From contig CAZJFH010000031.1 in the NCBI GenBank assembly GCA_964545205.1, positions 1 through 54,624 on the forward strand: 54,624 nt of DNA, in the 5' to 3' direction. The notes under the pieces are model-generated. The model was not told where the DNA came from, did no database searches, and saw nothing but the letters and a program-made list of their open reading frames with translations. Both the position numbers and the translations under genes were made by a program. Origin of the DNA: CAZJFH01 sp964545205. Lineage in GTDB: Bacteria > Pseudomonadota > Alphaproteobacteria > Rhodospirillales > Magnetospirillaceae. Of the stretch, positions 36,076-45,026 are shown in pieces (positions within the stretch are counted from its first letter, which is position 1; each line of letters begins with the position of its first letter).

Positions 36076-36443
36076 TTCAGCGGCGGCGGCTCGCCGGCCA
36101 GGCGCACGGTGACCGGGCCGGACGGCTGCTCGGCGGCCCGGGTCATCAGCGTCGTCATCATTTCCATCGAGGCGTCGACCGCCCAGCGCAGTTGCGTCGC
36201 CACCTCGTCGTGGCCGGACGCCACCGCCTCGGGCAGGATCTGCTGCTGCAGGAATCCGGCGACGCCGGCGAAGGCGCGCGCCGTCTGCGGCAGCGCCTCC
36301 ACGGCCACCGTGAAGCTGCCGCCCGAGGCCTCGATCTCGTCGGCGGCGGCGACCAGCTTGTCCATCATCGCGTCGATCAGCGGGTCGGAGCGGTCGGCGC
36401 GGCTGGCGACGAAGCGCAGGACATTGGTGTAGAAGGTGTACAT
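36072..36443 (-). CDS. Small unknown protein downstream of the ABC-F gene
   Basis: 123 residues, mostly helical, no TM. I do not recognise the family. Features are YTNVLRFVASRADRSDPLID, an amphipathic central part, and SMEMMTTLMTRAAEQPSG at the end. The ATG at 36443 follows AGGAG and lies 8 bases after the ABC-F stop, so the two are cotranscribed and perhaps linked in function. It converges with the hybrid kinase. Confidence 0.7.
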   Translation of the reverse strand: MYTFYTNVLRFVASRADRSDPLIDAMMDKLVAAADEIEASGGSFTVAVEALPQTARAFAGVAGFLQQQILPEAVASGHDEVATQLRWAVDASMEMMTTLMTRAAEQPSGPVTVRLAGEPPPLN

Positions 36444-36451
36444 CGCGGCTC

Positions 36452-38338
36452 CTATTGCCCGGCCGAGGCCGCTTCGAGTTCCTCGTGCAGGGTCAGCCAG
36501 GCCTCCTCGACCTCGGCGATCTCCTTCTCGACCTGACCGAGTTCGACCTGCAGCGCCGTGGCCTTGTCCGGCGGCCCCTCGTAAAGCTTGGGATCGGCCA
36601 GCCGGTCCTGCAGCCCCTTCTGGCGCGCGTGCAGCGTCTCCAGCTTCTTCTCGGCCTGCTGGACCCGCTTGCGCAGCGGCGCGAGCTGGGCGCGCAACTC
36701 GGCGGCGGCACGGCGCTCGTCCTTGCGGCTGACCGCCTCGGACTTGTCGGGAGCCTTGTCGCGCCGCGCCTCGCGGGCTTGGTCGAGCAGCAGCCTGCGG
36801 TAATCCTCGAGGTCGCCGTCGAACGGCTTGCAGGCGCCGTCGGCGACCAGCCACAGCCGGTCGGCGACCAGTTCGATCAGGTGCGGATCGTGGCTGATCA
36901 GGATCACCGCGCCCTCGAAGACGTTGAGCGCCGCGACCAGCGCCTCGCGGGAGTCGATGTCGAGGTGGTTGGTCGGCTCGTCGAGGATCATCACGTGCGG
37001 CGCGTCGCGGCTCATCAGCGCGAACAGAAGCCGCGCCTTCTCGCCGCCCGACAGGCTGGCGACCTTGACGTCGGCGCGCTCCTGCTCGAAGCCGAAACGG
37101 CCGAGCTGGGCGCGCACCTTGGCCTCGGGCGCGTCCGGTATCAGCGCGAGCATGTGGTCGTAGGGGGTGCGGTCGAGGCGCAGCTCTTCGGTCTGGTGCT
37201 GGGCGAAATAGCCGATGCGCAGCTTCGGCGACTTGCGAAGCGCCCCCTCCAGCGGCGCCAGCCGGCCCGACAGCAGCTTGGCGAAGGTCGACTTGCCGTT
37301 GCCGTTGGCGCCGAGCAGGGCGATGCGGTCCTCCTGGTCGATGCGCTGGTTCAGCCCGCGCAGCACCGGCTTGCCGGGCGCGTAGCCGGCCTGCACGCCC
37401 TCCAGCGCGATCAGCGGCGGCGACATCGGCTCGGGGTCGGGGAAGTCGAAGGCGATCGAGCGCTCCTCGACCACCGCCACCGGCACTTCCATGCGCTCCA
37501 GCATCTTCAGCCGGCTCTGCGCCTGGCGCGCCTTGGTCGCCTTCGCGCGGAAGCGGTCGACGAAGGCCTGGATCTTGCGCCGCTGTTCGAGCTGCTTGCT
37601 GATGGCCTTGGCCTGCAGCTCCAGCTTCTCGCGCCGGGTGCGCTCGAAACGGTCGTAGTTGCCGCCGTAGGCGTTCAGCTTGCCGCCCTCGAGATGGATA
37701 ATGCGGTCGGGCACCTTGTTGAGCAGGTCGCGGTCGTGGCTGATCAGCAGCAGCGTGCCGGGGTAGCGCGCCAGATAGTCCTCGAGCCACAGCGTCGCCT
37801 CGAGATCGAGATGGTTGGTGGGCTCGTCGAGCAGCAGCAGGTCGGGCTGGGTGAACAGGGTCGCGGCCAGCGCCAGGCGCATGCGCCAGCCGCCGGAGAA
37901 CGAGTCGACGGGCCGCGCCTGCGCCTCGGCGTCGAAGCCGAGGCCCGACAGGATGGCGCCGGCCCGCGCCGGCGCCGCATGGGCGTCGATCGCCGTCAGG
38001 CGCTCGTGCACCTCGGCGATGCGGTGCGGATCGGTGGCGGTCTCGGCCTCGGCCAGCAACGCGGCGCGCTCGGCGTCGGCGGCCAGCACCCAGTCGAGCA
38101 GGCTGTCCTCGCCTTCGGGCGTCTCCTGGGCGACGTGGCCGACGCGGGCGCGCGGGCGCACCGAGACCTCGCCGCCGTCCGGGTGGAGATCGCCGAGGAT
38201 CAGCCGGAACAGCGTCGACTTGCCGGCGCCGTTGCGGCCGACCAGACCAACCCGCTGGCCGGCGGCGACGTGGACGGTGGCCTGGTCGAACAGGACGCGG
38301 CCGCCGTAGCGGAAAATTAGGTCGTTGACGTGCAGCAT
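36452..38338 (-). CDS. ABC-F family ATPase (Uup/YheS-like)
   Basis: 628-residue cytoplasmic protein with two ABC ATPase domains and no membrane segments. Walker A motifs are GLVGRNGAGKST (about 31-42) and LLGANGNGKST in the second domain. Signatures are SGGWRMRLALAA with LLLLDEPTNHLDLEA, and LSGGEKARLLFALM with VMILDEPTNHLDID. A linker resembling the ABC-F interdomain tool (about 220-300) and a C-terminal coiled coil (about 530-620) are present. ABC-F proteins act on the ribosome, rescuing or tuning translation; which subfamily this is cannot be settled by eye, most likely YheS or Uup. A small unknown gene follows. Confidence 0.94.
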   Translation of the reverse strand: MLHVNDLIFRYGGRVLFDQATVHVAAGQRVGLVGRNGAGKSTLFRLILGDLHPDGGEVSVRPRARVGHVAQETPEGEDSLLDWVLAADAERAALLAEAETATDPHRIAEVHERLTAIDAHAAPARAGAILSGLGFDAEAQARPVDSFSGGWRMRLALAATLFTQPDLLLLDEPTNHLDLEATLWLEDYLARYPGTLLLISHDRDLLNKVPDRIIHLEGGKLNAYGGNYDRFERTRREKLELQAKAISKQLEQRRKIQAFVDRFRAKATKARQAQSRLKMLERMEVPVAVVEERSIAFDFPDPEPMSPPLIALEGVQAGYAPGKPVLRGLNQRIDQEDRIALLGANGNGKSTFAKLLSGRLAPLEGALRKSPKLRIGYFAQHQTEELRLDRTPYDHMLALIPDAPEAKVRAQLGRFGFEQERADVKVASLSGGEKARLLFALMSRDAPHVMILDEPTNHLDIDSREALVAALNVFEGAVILISHDPHLIELVADRLWLVADGACKPFDGDLEDYRRLLLDQAREARRDKAPDKSEAVSRKDERRAAAELRAQLAPLRKRVQQAEKKLETLHARQKGLQDRLADPKLYEGPPDKATALQVELGQVEKEIAEVEEAWLTLHEELEAASAGQ

Positions 38339-38507
38339 GCGCGGGCGTCATAGCACATCGCGGGCCGCCGATGAAATCGGATCACGGTTGCCTCGCCCGC
38401 ATTCTCGGTTTATAACCCGCCCCCGCATCCGCTCCGAACCGGGGACGGTGATCGTCGCGCCTGCGAGGGCCGCGGCGCGCGCTACACGGCCAAAGGGAAT
38501 TCAGGAC

Positions 38508-38930
38508 ATGGCTACCGAACGCACTCTGTCGATCATCAAGCCCGACGCCACGCGGCGCAATCTCACCGGCAAGATCAACGCCCGGTTCGAGGACGCCGGC
38601 CTGCGCATCGTCGCCCAGCGGCGCGTCCGCCTGACCAAGGAGCAGGCCGAGGGCTTCTACGCCGTCCACGCCGAACGCTCGTTCTTCAACGACCTCGTCG
38701 CCTTCATGATTTCCGGCCCGGTCGTCGTCCAGGTGCTGGAAGGCGACAACGCGGTGGCGCGCAATCGCGAGATCATGGGCGCCACCAACCCGGCCAACGC
38801 CGCCCCCGGCACGATCCGCGCCGACTTCGCCGAGTCGGTCGAGGCCAACTCGGTCCACGGCTCGGACAGCCAGGAGAACGCGGCCAAGGAAATCGCCTTC
38901 TTCTTCGCCCAGACCGACATCGTCGGCTGA
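38508..38930 (+). CDS. ndk: Nucleoside diphosphate kinase
   Basis: 140 residues, full length for bacterial Ndk. It transfers phosphate from NTPs to NDPs and keeps nucleotide pools balanced. The N-terminal TLSIIKPDATRRNLTGKI, RNREIMGATNPANAAPGTIR and the active-site NSVHGSDSQENAAKEIAFFF (phospho-histidine in VHGSD) are diagnostic. Start ATG 38508 follows TCAGGAC. It is divergent from the ABC-F gene and is followed by a strong terminator. Confidence 0.97.
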   Translation: MATERTLSIIKPDATRRNLTGKINARFEDAGLRIVAQRRVRLTKEQAEGFYAVHAERSFFNDLVAFMISGPVVVQVLEGDNAVARNREIMGATNPANAAPGTIRADFAESVEANSVHGSDSQENAAKEIAFFFAQTDIVG

Positions 38931-38948
38931 GCCGCGAGGCGCTCGCGA

Positions 38949-38987
38949 GAAAGGGCCGCCGGCAGCCGCCGGCGGCCCTTTCCGTTT
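38949..38987 (+). terminator. Rho-independent terminator after ndk
   Basis: GAAAGGGCCGCCGG and CCGGCGGCCCTTTCC form a perfect ~14-bp stem with a short loop, followed by GTTT, 19 bases after the ndk stop. It lies just before the convergent PRC-barrel gene and may act in both directions. Confidence 0.82.
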
Positions 38988-39004
38988 GACCGCCGACGGG
39001 CGGG

Positions 39005-39871
39005 TCAGTCCATGCGCTCGTACTCGAACGGCTCCATGTCGGCGACCTCGCCCTCGCCGTACGGCATCTCGTAGTAGTCCAGCCCCGGATCGAAGCCGCG
39101 GCCGTAGCCGTAGAACGGATAGGCGTACGGGCCGCCGACGCCATAGGCGACGTCGCGGTTGACCAGCACCGCCTGCAGCCTGCCGTCCTGGCCAAAGATC
39201 GCGTCCTCGACATAGCCATAGCCGATGCCGCCGCGCAGCGTGACGTAGTCGTCGACCAGCTCCGAAAGCTTCCAGGTGCGGCCGGCGGTGGCGAGATCGT
39301 CGTCGACCTCCGCGAGCTGCCCGGCCTGGCGGCGGGTCAGCAGGTTGTTCTCGCCGAACAGGCCGAACTCCTCGACGTTCTCTTCGGTCACCGGAATGGT
39401 CACCCGCTCGAAGTTCGGGGCGACCTCGACCTGGTTCCACGGCACGTTGATGTGCGTGTCGCCGATGTCCCAGAAGCCGCCGATCTCGGCGATGATGCTG
39501 ACGATCCGACCCTCGCCGTCGAGGATCACGTTCTCGACGTCGCCGATCTCCTCGCCGGTCGGTCCGTAGACCTCGGCGTCGAGCAGCTGCTCGCCGCGCC
39601 AGCCCTGCTGATAGAGCTCGTCATAACGCCACTCGGTCAGCGCGACGACCGGCACGCCCAGACCCTGGACCGTGGCGCGCTGCTGGCCCTGCTGCTGCCG
39701 ACCCTGTTGCGCCCGCATGCCCTGCTGGTCCTGCTGCTGCATGCGCTGCTGCTGCATGCCCTGCTGGCCGGTCTGGCCGCCCTGCGCCTGGTTCTGTGCG
39801 GGCTGGGCGACGGCCCAGCCCGGGGCCGCAACCGCCAGGGCGACCGCTGCGGTCGAAAGAATCTTCATCAT
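39005..39871 (-). CDS. Secreted PRC-barrel domain protein with Gln/Met-rich stretch
   Basis: 288 residues. Signal peptide 1-22 (MMKILSTAAVALAVAAPGWA). Residues about 25-65 are a low-complexity Gln/Met/Gly region (short runs of MQQQ, GMRAQQGRQQQGQQ). PRC-barrel-like domains follow (LLDAEVYGPTGEEIGDVENV, VSIIAEIGGFWDIGDTHINV) and a second one near TLRGGIGYGYVEDAIFG. The C-terminus is Tyr/Gly/Glu-rich. A periplasmic location is expected. The start ATG at 39871 was chosen for GGAGG upstream. Confidence 0.82.
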   Translation of the reverse strand: MMKILSTAAVALAVAAPGWAVAQPAQNQAQGGQTGQQGMQQQRMQQQDQQGMRAQQGRQQQGQQRATVQGLGVPVVALTEWRYDELYQQGWRGEQLLDAEVYGPTGEEIGDVENVILDGEGRIVSIIAEIGGFWDIGDTHINVPWNQVEVAPNFERVTIPVTEENVEEFGLFGENNLLTRRQAGQLAEVDDDLATAGRTWKLSELVDDYVTLRGGIGYGYVEDAIFGQDGRLQAVLVNRDVAYGVGGPYAYPFYGYGRGFDPGLDYYEMPYGEGEVADMEPFEYERMD

Positions 39872-39997
39872 GGCGGGTGCCTCCATCTCGGTTGGTGTCG
39901 CCTTCATTCCAACAGGCGCGAGCGCGCGATGTTCCGGCCGCGAACCCCGGCGCCTCGCCGGTGTTGACGCTTGGTGTTGCCACCGATGGAGAGCGAT

Positions 39998-40150
39998 ATG
40001 ACCGACGACAGGAAAACCCGGCGCGACGACCTTCCATCGAAGGAGGAATGGCTGGCGCAGTCGAACAAGAGCCCCGACGACTTCGACGCCGAGGAGGCCC
40101 GGCGCGACGCCGAGCGGGAGGGATCGGGGAAGGAACGCGGAGCCAAGTAG
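39998..40150 (+). CDS. Small hydrophilic protein (50 residues)
   Basis: MTDDRKTRRDDLPSKEEWLA is followed by 30 residues rich in Asp, Glu, Arg and Lys, ending in TAG. GGAG at 39988-39991 is six bases upstream of the ATG. The highly charged, helix-forming composition and clean start support a real small gene, but no family is recognised. It lies between two minus-strand genes and its stop is 5 bases from the end of the next one. Confidence 0.6.
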   Translation: MTDDRKTRRDDLPSKEEWLAQSNKSPDDFDAEEARRDAEREGSGKERGAK

Positions 40151-40154
40151 GCGG

Positions 40155-40625
40155 CTAGGACCTCAGGATGAAGTGGCGCGGCGGCCCGTCCTCGCCCTGA
40201 CGCTCGATCACGGTCAGGAACGCGTTCTGGTCCTCGACGCAGTGATAGGGCCGGTCCTGCTCGATGTCGCCCATCGAGGACACCGGCACCTGGGCGACGG
40301 CCACCGCCCGCGTTCCGTGGGCGAACACCAGCAGCCAGTTGTCGCCCTCTCCGCGCAGCTCGATCACCTCCGGGAACCGGATGCCGGTCTGGCTCTCGAA
40401 GTCGGCCGGATAGACGTCGGCCTTGACCGCGCAGGCGAGATCCCACTCGAAGGCGCCGGACAGTTGCGCCAGCGACACCCCGCGCGGCCGCCATTTCAGG
40501 TAATGGTTCAGCTTGCCCAGAACCTCGACCGAGCGCCCCTCTTCCAACCGGTGGGGCATGGCGGCCTGCAGCGCCAGAACCAGGCCGACCACGGCGAGGC
40601 CGTAGAGTGCGTAGCGCGCGCGCAT
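40155..40625 (-). CDS. Unknown protein with N-terminal membrane anchor
   Basis: 156 residues. A hydrophobic segment (about 7-22, YALYGLAVVGLVLALQAAM) anchors or exports the protein. The rest has FEWDLACAVKADVYPADFES, a WLLVFAHGTRAVAVAQVPVS segment and a C-terminal HFILRS. Two Cys (in LACAV and YHCVED) could form a disulphide. No family recognised. The ATG at 40625 has GGAGAGGAACG upstream. It diverges from the octaheme cytochrome gene across 269 bases. Confidence 0.65.
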   Translation of the reverse strand: MRARYALYGLAVVGLVLALQAAMPHRLEEGRSVEVLGKLNHYLKWRPRGVSLAQLSGAFEWDLACAVKADVYPADFESQTGIRFPEVIELRGEGDNWLLVFAHGTRAVAVAQVPVSSMGDIEQDRPYHCVEDQNAFLTVIERQGEDGPPRHFILRS

Positions 40626-40806
40626 CGTTCCTCTCCGCTCATCGCATCCCTCCGAGATGTCGGCGACGGGCCGCGACGGCAATCACCCATTCGTTTATTC
40701 GCCGGCGCGAGAGAGACCGCTGACTTCCGTCCGCCCGGTGCCCGAACCGACCGGGACCCCATACTTTGGTCGCAGGCACGACCCGCTCAGCCATACGGAT
40801 TCCGCA

Positions 40807-40824
40807 TATTAGATCCCACTAATA
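40807..40824. promoter_or_regulatory. Inverted repeat upstream of the octaheme cytochrome gene
   Basis: TATTAG (40807-40812), six bases, then CTAATA (40819-40824): perfect 6-bp arms in an AT-rich spot of otherwise GC-rich DNA, about 70 bases before the cytochrome ATG. A regulator-binding site or promoter element is plausible. The rest of the 269-base gap shows no other clear motif. Confidence 0.45.
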
Positions 40825-40894
40825 CCGCGCAGCAAAGAACAGCGGATCCGGGGTAGTATCGACAATTATCAAGCCCCGGCAAAGGGGGGGAGCC

Positions 40895-42466
40895 ATGATC
40901 ATCAATCGTGCCTTGGCCGCACTGGCGTGCCTGGCCGCCATCGGCATGGCGGAGCCGGCGGCGGCCGAACCGGCTGCCAAGGCCAAAGCCTCGACCGCCG
41001 ACCACAGCAAGTTCAAGGAGCTGGAGGGTCCGTTCGCCACCGGCCCGGACGTCACCAAGGCCTGCCTGGCCTGCCACACCGAAGCCTCGAAGCAGATTCA
41101 CAAGACCAAGCACTGGACCTGGAAGGTCGACAGCCCGAAGACCGGGCAGCCGCTGGGCAAGAGCCTGGTCATCAACAACTTCTGCGGCAACGTCGAGACC
41201 AACCTGCCGCGCTGCACCAGCTGCCACATCGGCTTCGGCTGGAAGGACGCCAGCTTCGATTTCGCCAACGAGACCGCCGTCGACTGCCTCGTCTGCCATG
41301 ACACCACCGGCGCCTACAAGAAATTCCCCGCCGGCGCCGGCCACCCGCCGTACCAGGACACGCCGTTCATGGGCAAGACCATGAAGGCGGTCGACCTGGT
41401 CAAGGTCGCCAAGGCCGTCGGCCCGACCAGCCGCGCCTCGTGCGGCGCCTGCCACTTCCTCGGCGGCGGCGGCGACGCGGTCAAGCACGGCGACATGGAC
41501 AGTTCGCTGGCCAAGCCCGACAAGGCGCTGGACGTCCACATGGACGCCGAGGGCCTGAACTTCACCTGCGCCACCTGCCACACCGCCGACGAGCACGAGG
41601 TCGCGGGCAGCCGCTACGTCACCCGCGCCGTCGACACGCATGGCGTCGACATTCCCGGCAAGACCGACGGCGACCGCGCCACCTGCGAATCCTGCCACGG
41701 CATGACGCCGCACGAGCACGAGGCCAAGCTGAACGACCACACCGACGTCGTCGCCTGCCCGACCTGCCACGTGCCGGAATTCGCCCGCGGCGGCAAGAAG
41801 ACGAAGATGTGGTGGGACTGGTCGACCGCCGGCAAGCTCAAGGACGGCAAGCCGTACAAGGAGCACGACGCCGCGGGCGACGACGTCTACGACAGCCTGA
41901 AGGGCGACTTCGTCTGGGAAGCCAACGTCGTGCCCGATTACCTGTGGTTCGACGGCACCGTCCGCTACACCAACTTCGAGAAGATCGATCCGACGTCGGT
42001 GGTGCCGATCAACAGCTTCGGCGGCGCCTACGGCCAGCCCGACTCCCGCATCTGGCCGTTCAAGGCCATGCGCGGCAAGCAGGCCTACGACAGCGTCAAC
42101 AAGAACCTCGTCTACACCCACACCTTCGGCAAGGACGACGCCGCGTTCTGGGGCAACTTCGACTGGCCGAAGGCGATCGCCGCCGGCATGAAGGGCCAGC
42201 CGGTCCCCTACAGCGGCGAATTCGGCTTCGTCGAGACCGTCTACTACTGGCCGATCACCCACATGGTCGCGCCGAAGGAGAAGGCGCTGGAGTGCGAAAG
42301 CTGCCACGCCCGCGACGGCCGTCTGGCCAAGCTCGGCGGTTTCTACATGCCCGGCCGCGACACCTATCCCTGGCTCGACCTGATCGGCTGGGCGGCGGCC
42401 GGCCTCACCCTGCTCGGCGCCGTCGGCCATGGCCTGCTGCGGCTCGCCAAGTCCAAGAAGGAGTAG
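40895..42466 (+). CDS. Octaheme cytochrome c, tetrathionate reductase (Otr) family
   Basis: 523-residue periplasmic multihaem cytochrome. Signal peptide about 1-25. Eight CxxCH sites: 57-61 (CLACH), 107-111 (CTSCH), 131-135 (CLVCH), 183-187 (CGACH), 225-229 (CATCH), 264-268 (CESCH), 288-292 (CPTCH) and 467-471 (CESCH). This matches the octaheme tetrathionate reductase family, first described from Shewanella, which can reduce tetrathionate, nitrite or hydroxylamine in vitro; the real substrate here is unknown. Unlike a purely soluble form, it has a C-terminal hydrophobic helix (about 496-514) followed by KSKKE, a membrane anchor. GGGGGGAGCC precedes the ATG, and a cytochrome b follows within 5 bases. 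Confidence 0.93.
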   Translation: MIINRALAALACLAAIGMAEPAAAEPAAKAKASTADHSKFKELEGPFATGPDVTKACLACHTEASKQIHKTKHWTWKVDSPKTGQPLGKSLVINNFCGNVETNLPRCTSCHIGFGWKDASFDFANETAVDCLVCHDTTGAYKKFPAGAGHPPYQDTPFMGKTMKAVDLVKVAKAVGPTSRASCGACHFLGGGGDAVKHGDMDSSLAKPDKALDVHMDAEGLNFTCATCHTADEHEVAGSRYVTRAVDTHGVDIPGKTDGDRATCESCHGMTPHEHEAKLNDHTDVVACPTCHVPEFARGGKKTKMWWDWSTAGKLKDGKPYKEHDAAGDDVYDSLKGDFVWEANVVPDYLWFDGTVRYTNFEKIDPTSVVPINSFGGAYGQPDSRIWPFKAMRGKQAYDSVNKNLVYTHTFGKDDAAFWGNFDWPKAIAAGMKGQPVPYSGEFGFVETVYYWPITHMVAPKEKALECESCHARDGRLAKLGGFYMPGRDTYPWLDLIGWAAAGLTLLGAVGHGLLRLAKSKKE

Positions 42467-42470
42467 CGCC

Positions 42471-43055
42471 ATGAAACGCGAAATCGTCTTCACCCGTTTC
42501 GAGCGGTTCTGGCACTGGACCCAGGCGCTGCTCATCGTCCTCTTGATGATCAGCGGCTTCACGGTGCACGGCACGCTGAGCTTCGTGCCCTGGGCGACCG
42601 CCGCGGACATGCACGTCATCTTCGCCTGGGCGCTGATCGGCCTGTGGGCCTTCGCCATCTTCTGGCACCTGACCACCGGCGAATGGCGGCAGTACATCCC
42701 GACCACCGACAAGCTGATGGCGGTGGCGATGTACTACTCGATCGGCATCTTCAAGTCAGACGTCCATCATCCGTACAAGAAGACCCGTTCGGCCAAGCAC
42801 AACCCGATGCAGCGCCTGGCCTACCTGTTCTTCAAGCTGATGATCTCGCCGGCGCTGTGGATCTCCGGCCTGCTCTATCTCTACTACAACGACATCAGCG
42901 GCCTGCCGCTGGGGCTGGTGGCATTCGTCCACACCGCCGCCGCCTTCGCCATGCTGGTGTTCTTCATCGCGCACGTCTACATGGCCTTCACCTCGAAGCC
43001 GTGGGACGCCTATCTCAAGGGCATGGTCACCGGCTACGAGGAAGTCGCCGACTGA
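42471..43055 (+). CDS. Cytochrome b561-type membrane subunit for the octaheme cytochrome
   Basis: 194 residues with four transmembrane helices. His residues at helix positions suggest haem b ligands: RFERFWHWTQALLIVLL, ADMHVIFAWALIG, FAIFWHLTTGEW and FIAHVYMAFTSKPW. This is the pattern of thiosulfate or nitrite-reductase-linked cytochrome b subunits that oxidise quinol. The ATG has AAGGAG 7 bases upstream, which overlaps the end of the octaheme gene, so the two form an operon: cytochrome b would feed quinol electrons to the periplasmic octaheme protein. Confidence 0.9.
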   Translation: MKREIVFTRFERFWHWTQALLIVLLMISGFTVHGTLSFVPWATAADMHVIFAWALIGLWAFAIFWHLTTGEWRQYIPTTDKLMAVAMYYSIGIFKSDVHHPYKKTRSAKHNPMQRLAYLFFKLMISPALWISGLLYLYYNDISGLPLGLVAFVHTAAAFAMLVFFIAHVYMAFTSKPWDAYLKGMVTGYEEVAD

Positions 43056-43063
43056 TCGCGCCC

Positions 43064-43099
43064 CGGCCCCGCCCCTCCTCCCTCCCGGGGGCGGGGCCG
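43064..43099 (+). terminator. GC-rich hairpin after the cytochrome b gene
   Basis: CGGCCCCGCCCC (43064-43075) pairs with GGGGCGGGGCCG (43088-43099), a perfect 12-bp stem with a 12-base loop, 9 bases after the stop. There is no T run, so it may be a Rho-assisted terminator or an mRNA stabilising hairpin. Confidence 0.45.
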
Positions 43100-43122
43100 A
43101 ACTCTCTCGCCGCGGCGGCGTT

Positions 43123-44706
43123 ATGCAGGGCATGAGACCCGCAGAACCACCCCGCGCCACGGCGCCGCTGCTGCGCCCCGGCCAGACCTGCTGGCGTATC
43201 GCCCATGCCGACCGCATCGCCTTCCTGATCGACGCCGCGTCGTATTTCGAGGCCGTGCGCGCGGCCCTGCTCGCCGCCCGCCGTCAGGTGCTGCTGGTCG
43301 CCTGGGATTTCGATCCGCGCGTCGAGCTGGTGCGGCACCGCCCGCTCGCCGACGGCTGGCCGAACACCATCGAGAGCCTGCTGGAGGCGATCGTCGCCGC
43401 GCGGCCGGAACTCCACGTCCACGTCCTGCGCTGGCAGATGCCGGTGCCGATGGGCATCCGCCATCCGTTCAAGCCGCTGCGGCTGCTCGACTGGCAGACC
43501 GACCGGCGGCTGCAGTACCGGCTCGACGGCCACCACCCGCCCGGCGGCTGCCACCACCAGAAGATTCTGGTCGTCGACGACGCCCTGGCCTTCTGCGGCG
43601 GCATGGACTTCGCGGGCAACCGCTGGGACACGCCCGAGCACCGCGAGGACGATCCCCGCCGCGTGCAGCCGCTGGGCGGCCATTACGAGCCGCGCCACGA
43701 CGTGATGGCCATGGTCGACGGCGACGTCGCCCGCTGCCTCGGCGAACTGGCCCGCGAGCGCTGGCGCGGCGCCACCGGCGAGTCGCTGCCGGCCCCGGCC
43801 GCCGAGGGCGGCGCCCCGTGGCCGGGTCACGTCGCCGCCGACGAATGCCACATCGCGGTCGGCCTCGCGCGCACCGACCCGAAATGGCCGAACGGCGCGC
43901 CGGTGCGCGAGATCGAGGCGTTGTACCTCGACGCCGTCGCGGCCGCCCGGCGCCACATCTACATCGAAAGCCAGTACTTCGCCTGGCGCCGCATCGCCGA
44001 CGCGCTCGCGCGCCGGCTGGGCGAGCGCGACGGTCCCGAAGTGGTGATCGTCCTGCCGCGAGAGAGCCCGAGCTGGATCGAGCACCAGTTGATGGACGCC
44101 CCGCGCGCCTTCCTGGTCGAGCGGCTGCGCCGCGCCGACCGCCATCGCCGCCTGCGCGTCTGCCAGCCGGTCGGGTCCAGCGGCCAGCCGATCACCATCC
44201 ATTCCAAGGTGATGATCGTCGACGACCGCTTCCTGCGGGTCGGTTCGGCCAATCTCAACAACCGCTCGATGGGCTTCGACACGGAATGCGACCTCGCCGT
44301 CGAGGCCTCGGGTCCCGGCGAGCGCGACACCGTCCAGACGTTCCTGGGCCGCTTGCTGGCCGAGCATCTCGGGCTTGATCCGGCGATCGTCCGCGAACGG
44401 CTGTCCCGGCACGGCCTGGTGCGTCTGGTCGACGAGGCGGCGCGGCGCGGCGGACGGCATCTGGCGCCGCTCGAACCCGAGGAGTCGAGCCTGCCCGAGC
44501 ACCTCATCGCCGGCTTCCGCCTGCTCGACCCGAAGGGCCCGCACGAGAACTTCGCGCCGTGGCGCCGGCGGCCGTCGCCGCGGGTGCGCCGCGCCCTGGC
44601 GCGCTCGCTCGGCACCGCCGCCGTCGCCGTCGGCGCGGTCGCGGCGGGAACCCTCGTCGTTACCGGGCTGCAGCGCGCGCGCGGCGGCGCATCTCGCGTT
44701 CGATGA
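43123..44706 (+). CDS. Phospholipase D-family protein (two HKD motifs)
   Basis: 527 residues. Two complete HxKxxxxD motifs are seen: HHQKILVVDDALAFCGGMD and HSKVMIVDDRFLRVGSANLN then NRSMGFD. This is the PLD phosphatidyltransferase/phospholipase superfamily, with ESQYFAWRRIADALA between them. It has no signal peptide; a hydrophobic stretch near the C-terminus (about 497-515) may be a membrane anchor. Substrate (phospholipid or nucleic acid) not determined. Starts at 43123 and 43132 are both possible. Its 3' end overlaps a small gene on the other strand. Confidence 0.9.
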   Translation: MQGMRPAEPPRATAPLLRPGQTCWRIAHADRIAFLIDAASYFEAVRAALLAARRQVLLVAWDFDPRVELVRHRPLADGWPNTIESLLEAIVAARPELHVHVLRWQMPVPMGIRHPFKPLRLLDWQTDRRLQYRLDGHHPPGGCHHQKILVVDDALAFCGGMDFAGNRWDTPEHREDDPRRVQPLGGHYEPRHDVMAMVDGDVARCLGELARERWRGATGESLPAPAAEGGAPWPGHVAADECHIAVGLARTDPKWPNGAPVREIEALYLDAVAAARRHIYIESQYFAWRRIADALARRLGERDGPEVVIVLPRESPSWIEHQLMDAPRAFLVERLRRADRHRRLRVCQPVGSSGQPITIHSKVMIVDDRFLRVGSANLNNRSMGFDTECDLAVEASGPGERDTVQTFLGRLLAEHLGLDPAIVRERLSRHGLVRLVDEAARRGGRHLAPLEPEESSLPEHLIAGFRLLDPKGPHENFAPWRRRPSPRVRRALARSLGTAAVAVGAVAAGTLVVTGLQRARGGASRVR

Positions 44707-44872
44707 TGCCCAGGATGTCGCGCCAGCAGCGTTGACGGTCGAGATCCTTGTGCTCGTGCGCGTCCTCGAGCCGCGCCGCGGCGTAGGTCGCGGCATCGCC
44801 GCCGAACTGATCGAGCAGCAGCTCCGCGAATTCGCTCGCCTGCGCCAGCCTTAGTCTCTTTTCGAGGTCCAT
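44660..44872 (-). CDS. Small unknown protein, overlapping the 3' end of the phospholipase D gene
   Basis: 70 residues, hydrophilic, with a helical N-terminal part (MDLEKRLRLAQASEFAELLL) and an Arg/Ala-rich end. No family recognised. The ATG at 44872 has no strong ribosome binding site. It overlaps the phospholipase D gene by 47 bases on the opposite strand. The longer frame to 44932 is possible. A real gene is likely but not certain. Confidence 0.5.
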   Translation of the reverse strand: MDLEKRLRLAQASEFAELLLDQFGGDAATYAAARLEDAHEHKDLDRQRCWRDILGIIEREMRRRARAAAR

Positions 44873-45026
44873 CAGAATCGTTCTAAGTCCATACCCGCCC
44901 ATTCCGTTGTAGCATGACGGCTTCACCGCCACAGCCTACCCGCCGGGTCGTATGCCATGCGGCCAGCCGTTGCCCCGGCGGCCGTCAGCGCCTACCTTGC
45001 CGGGGCGAGAACGATGGGGAAGCCGG

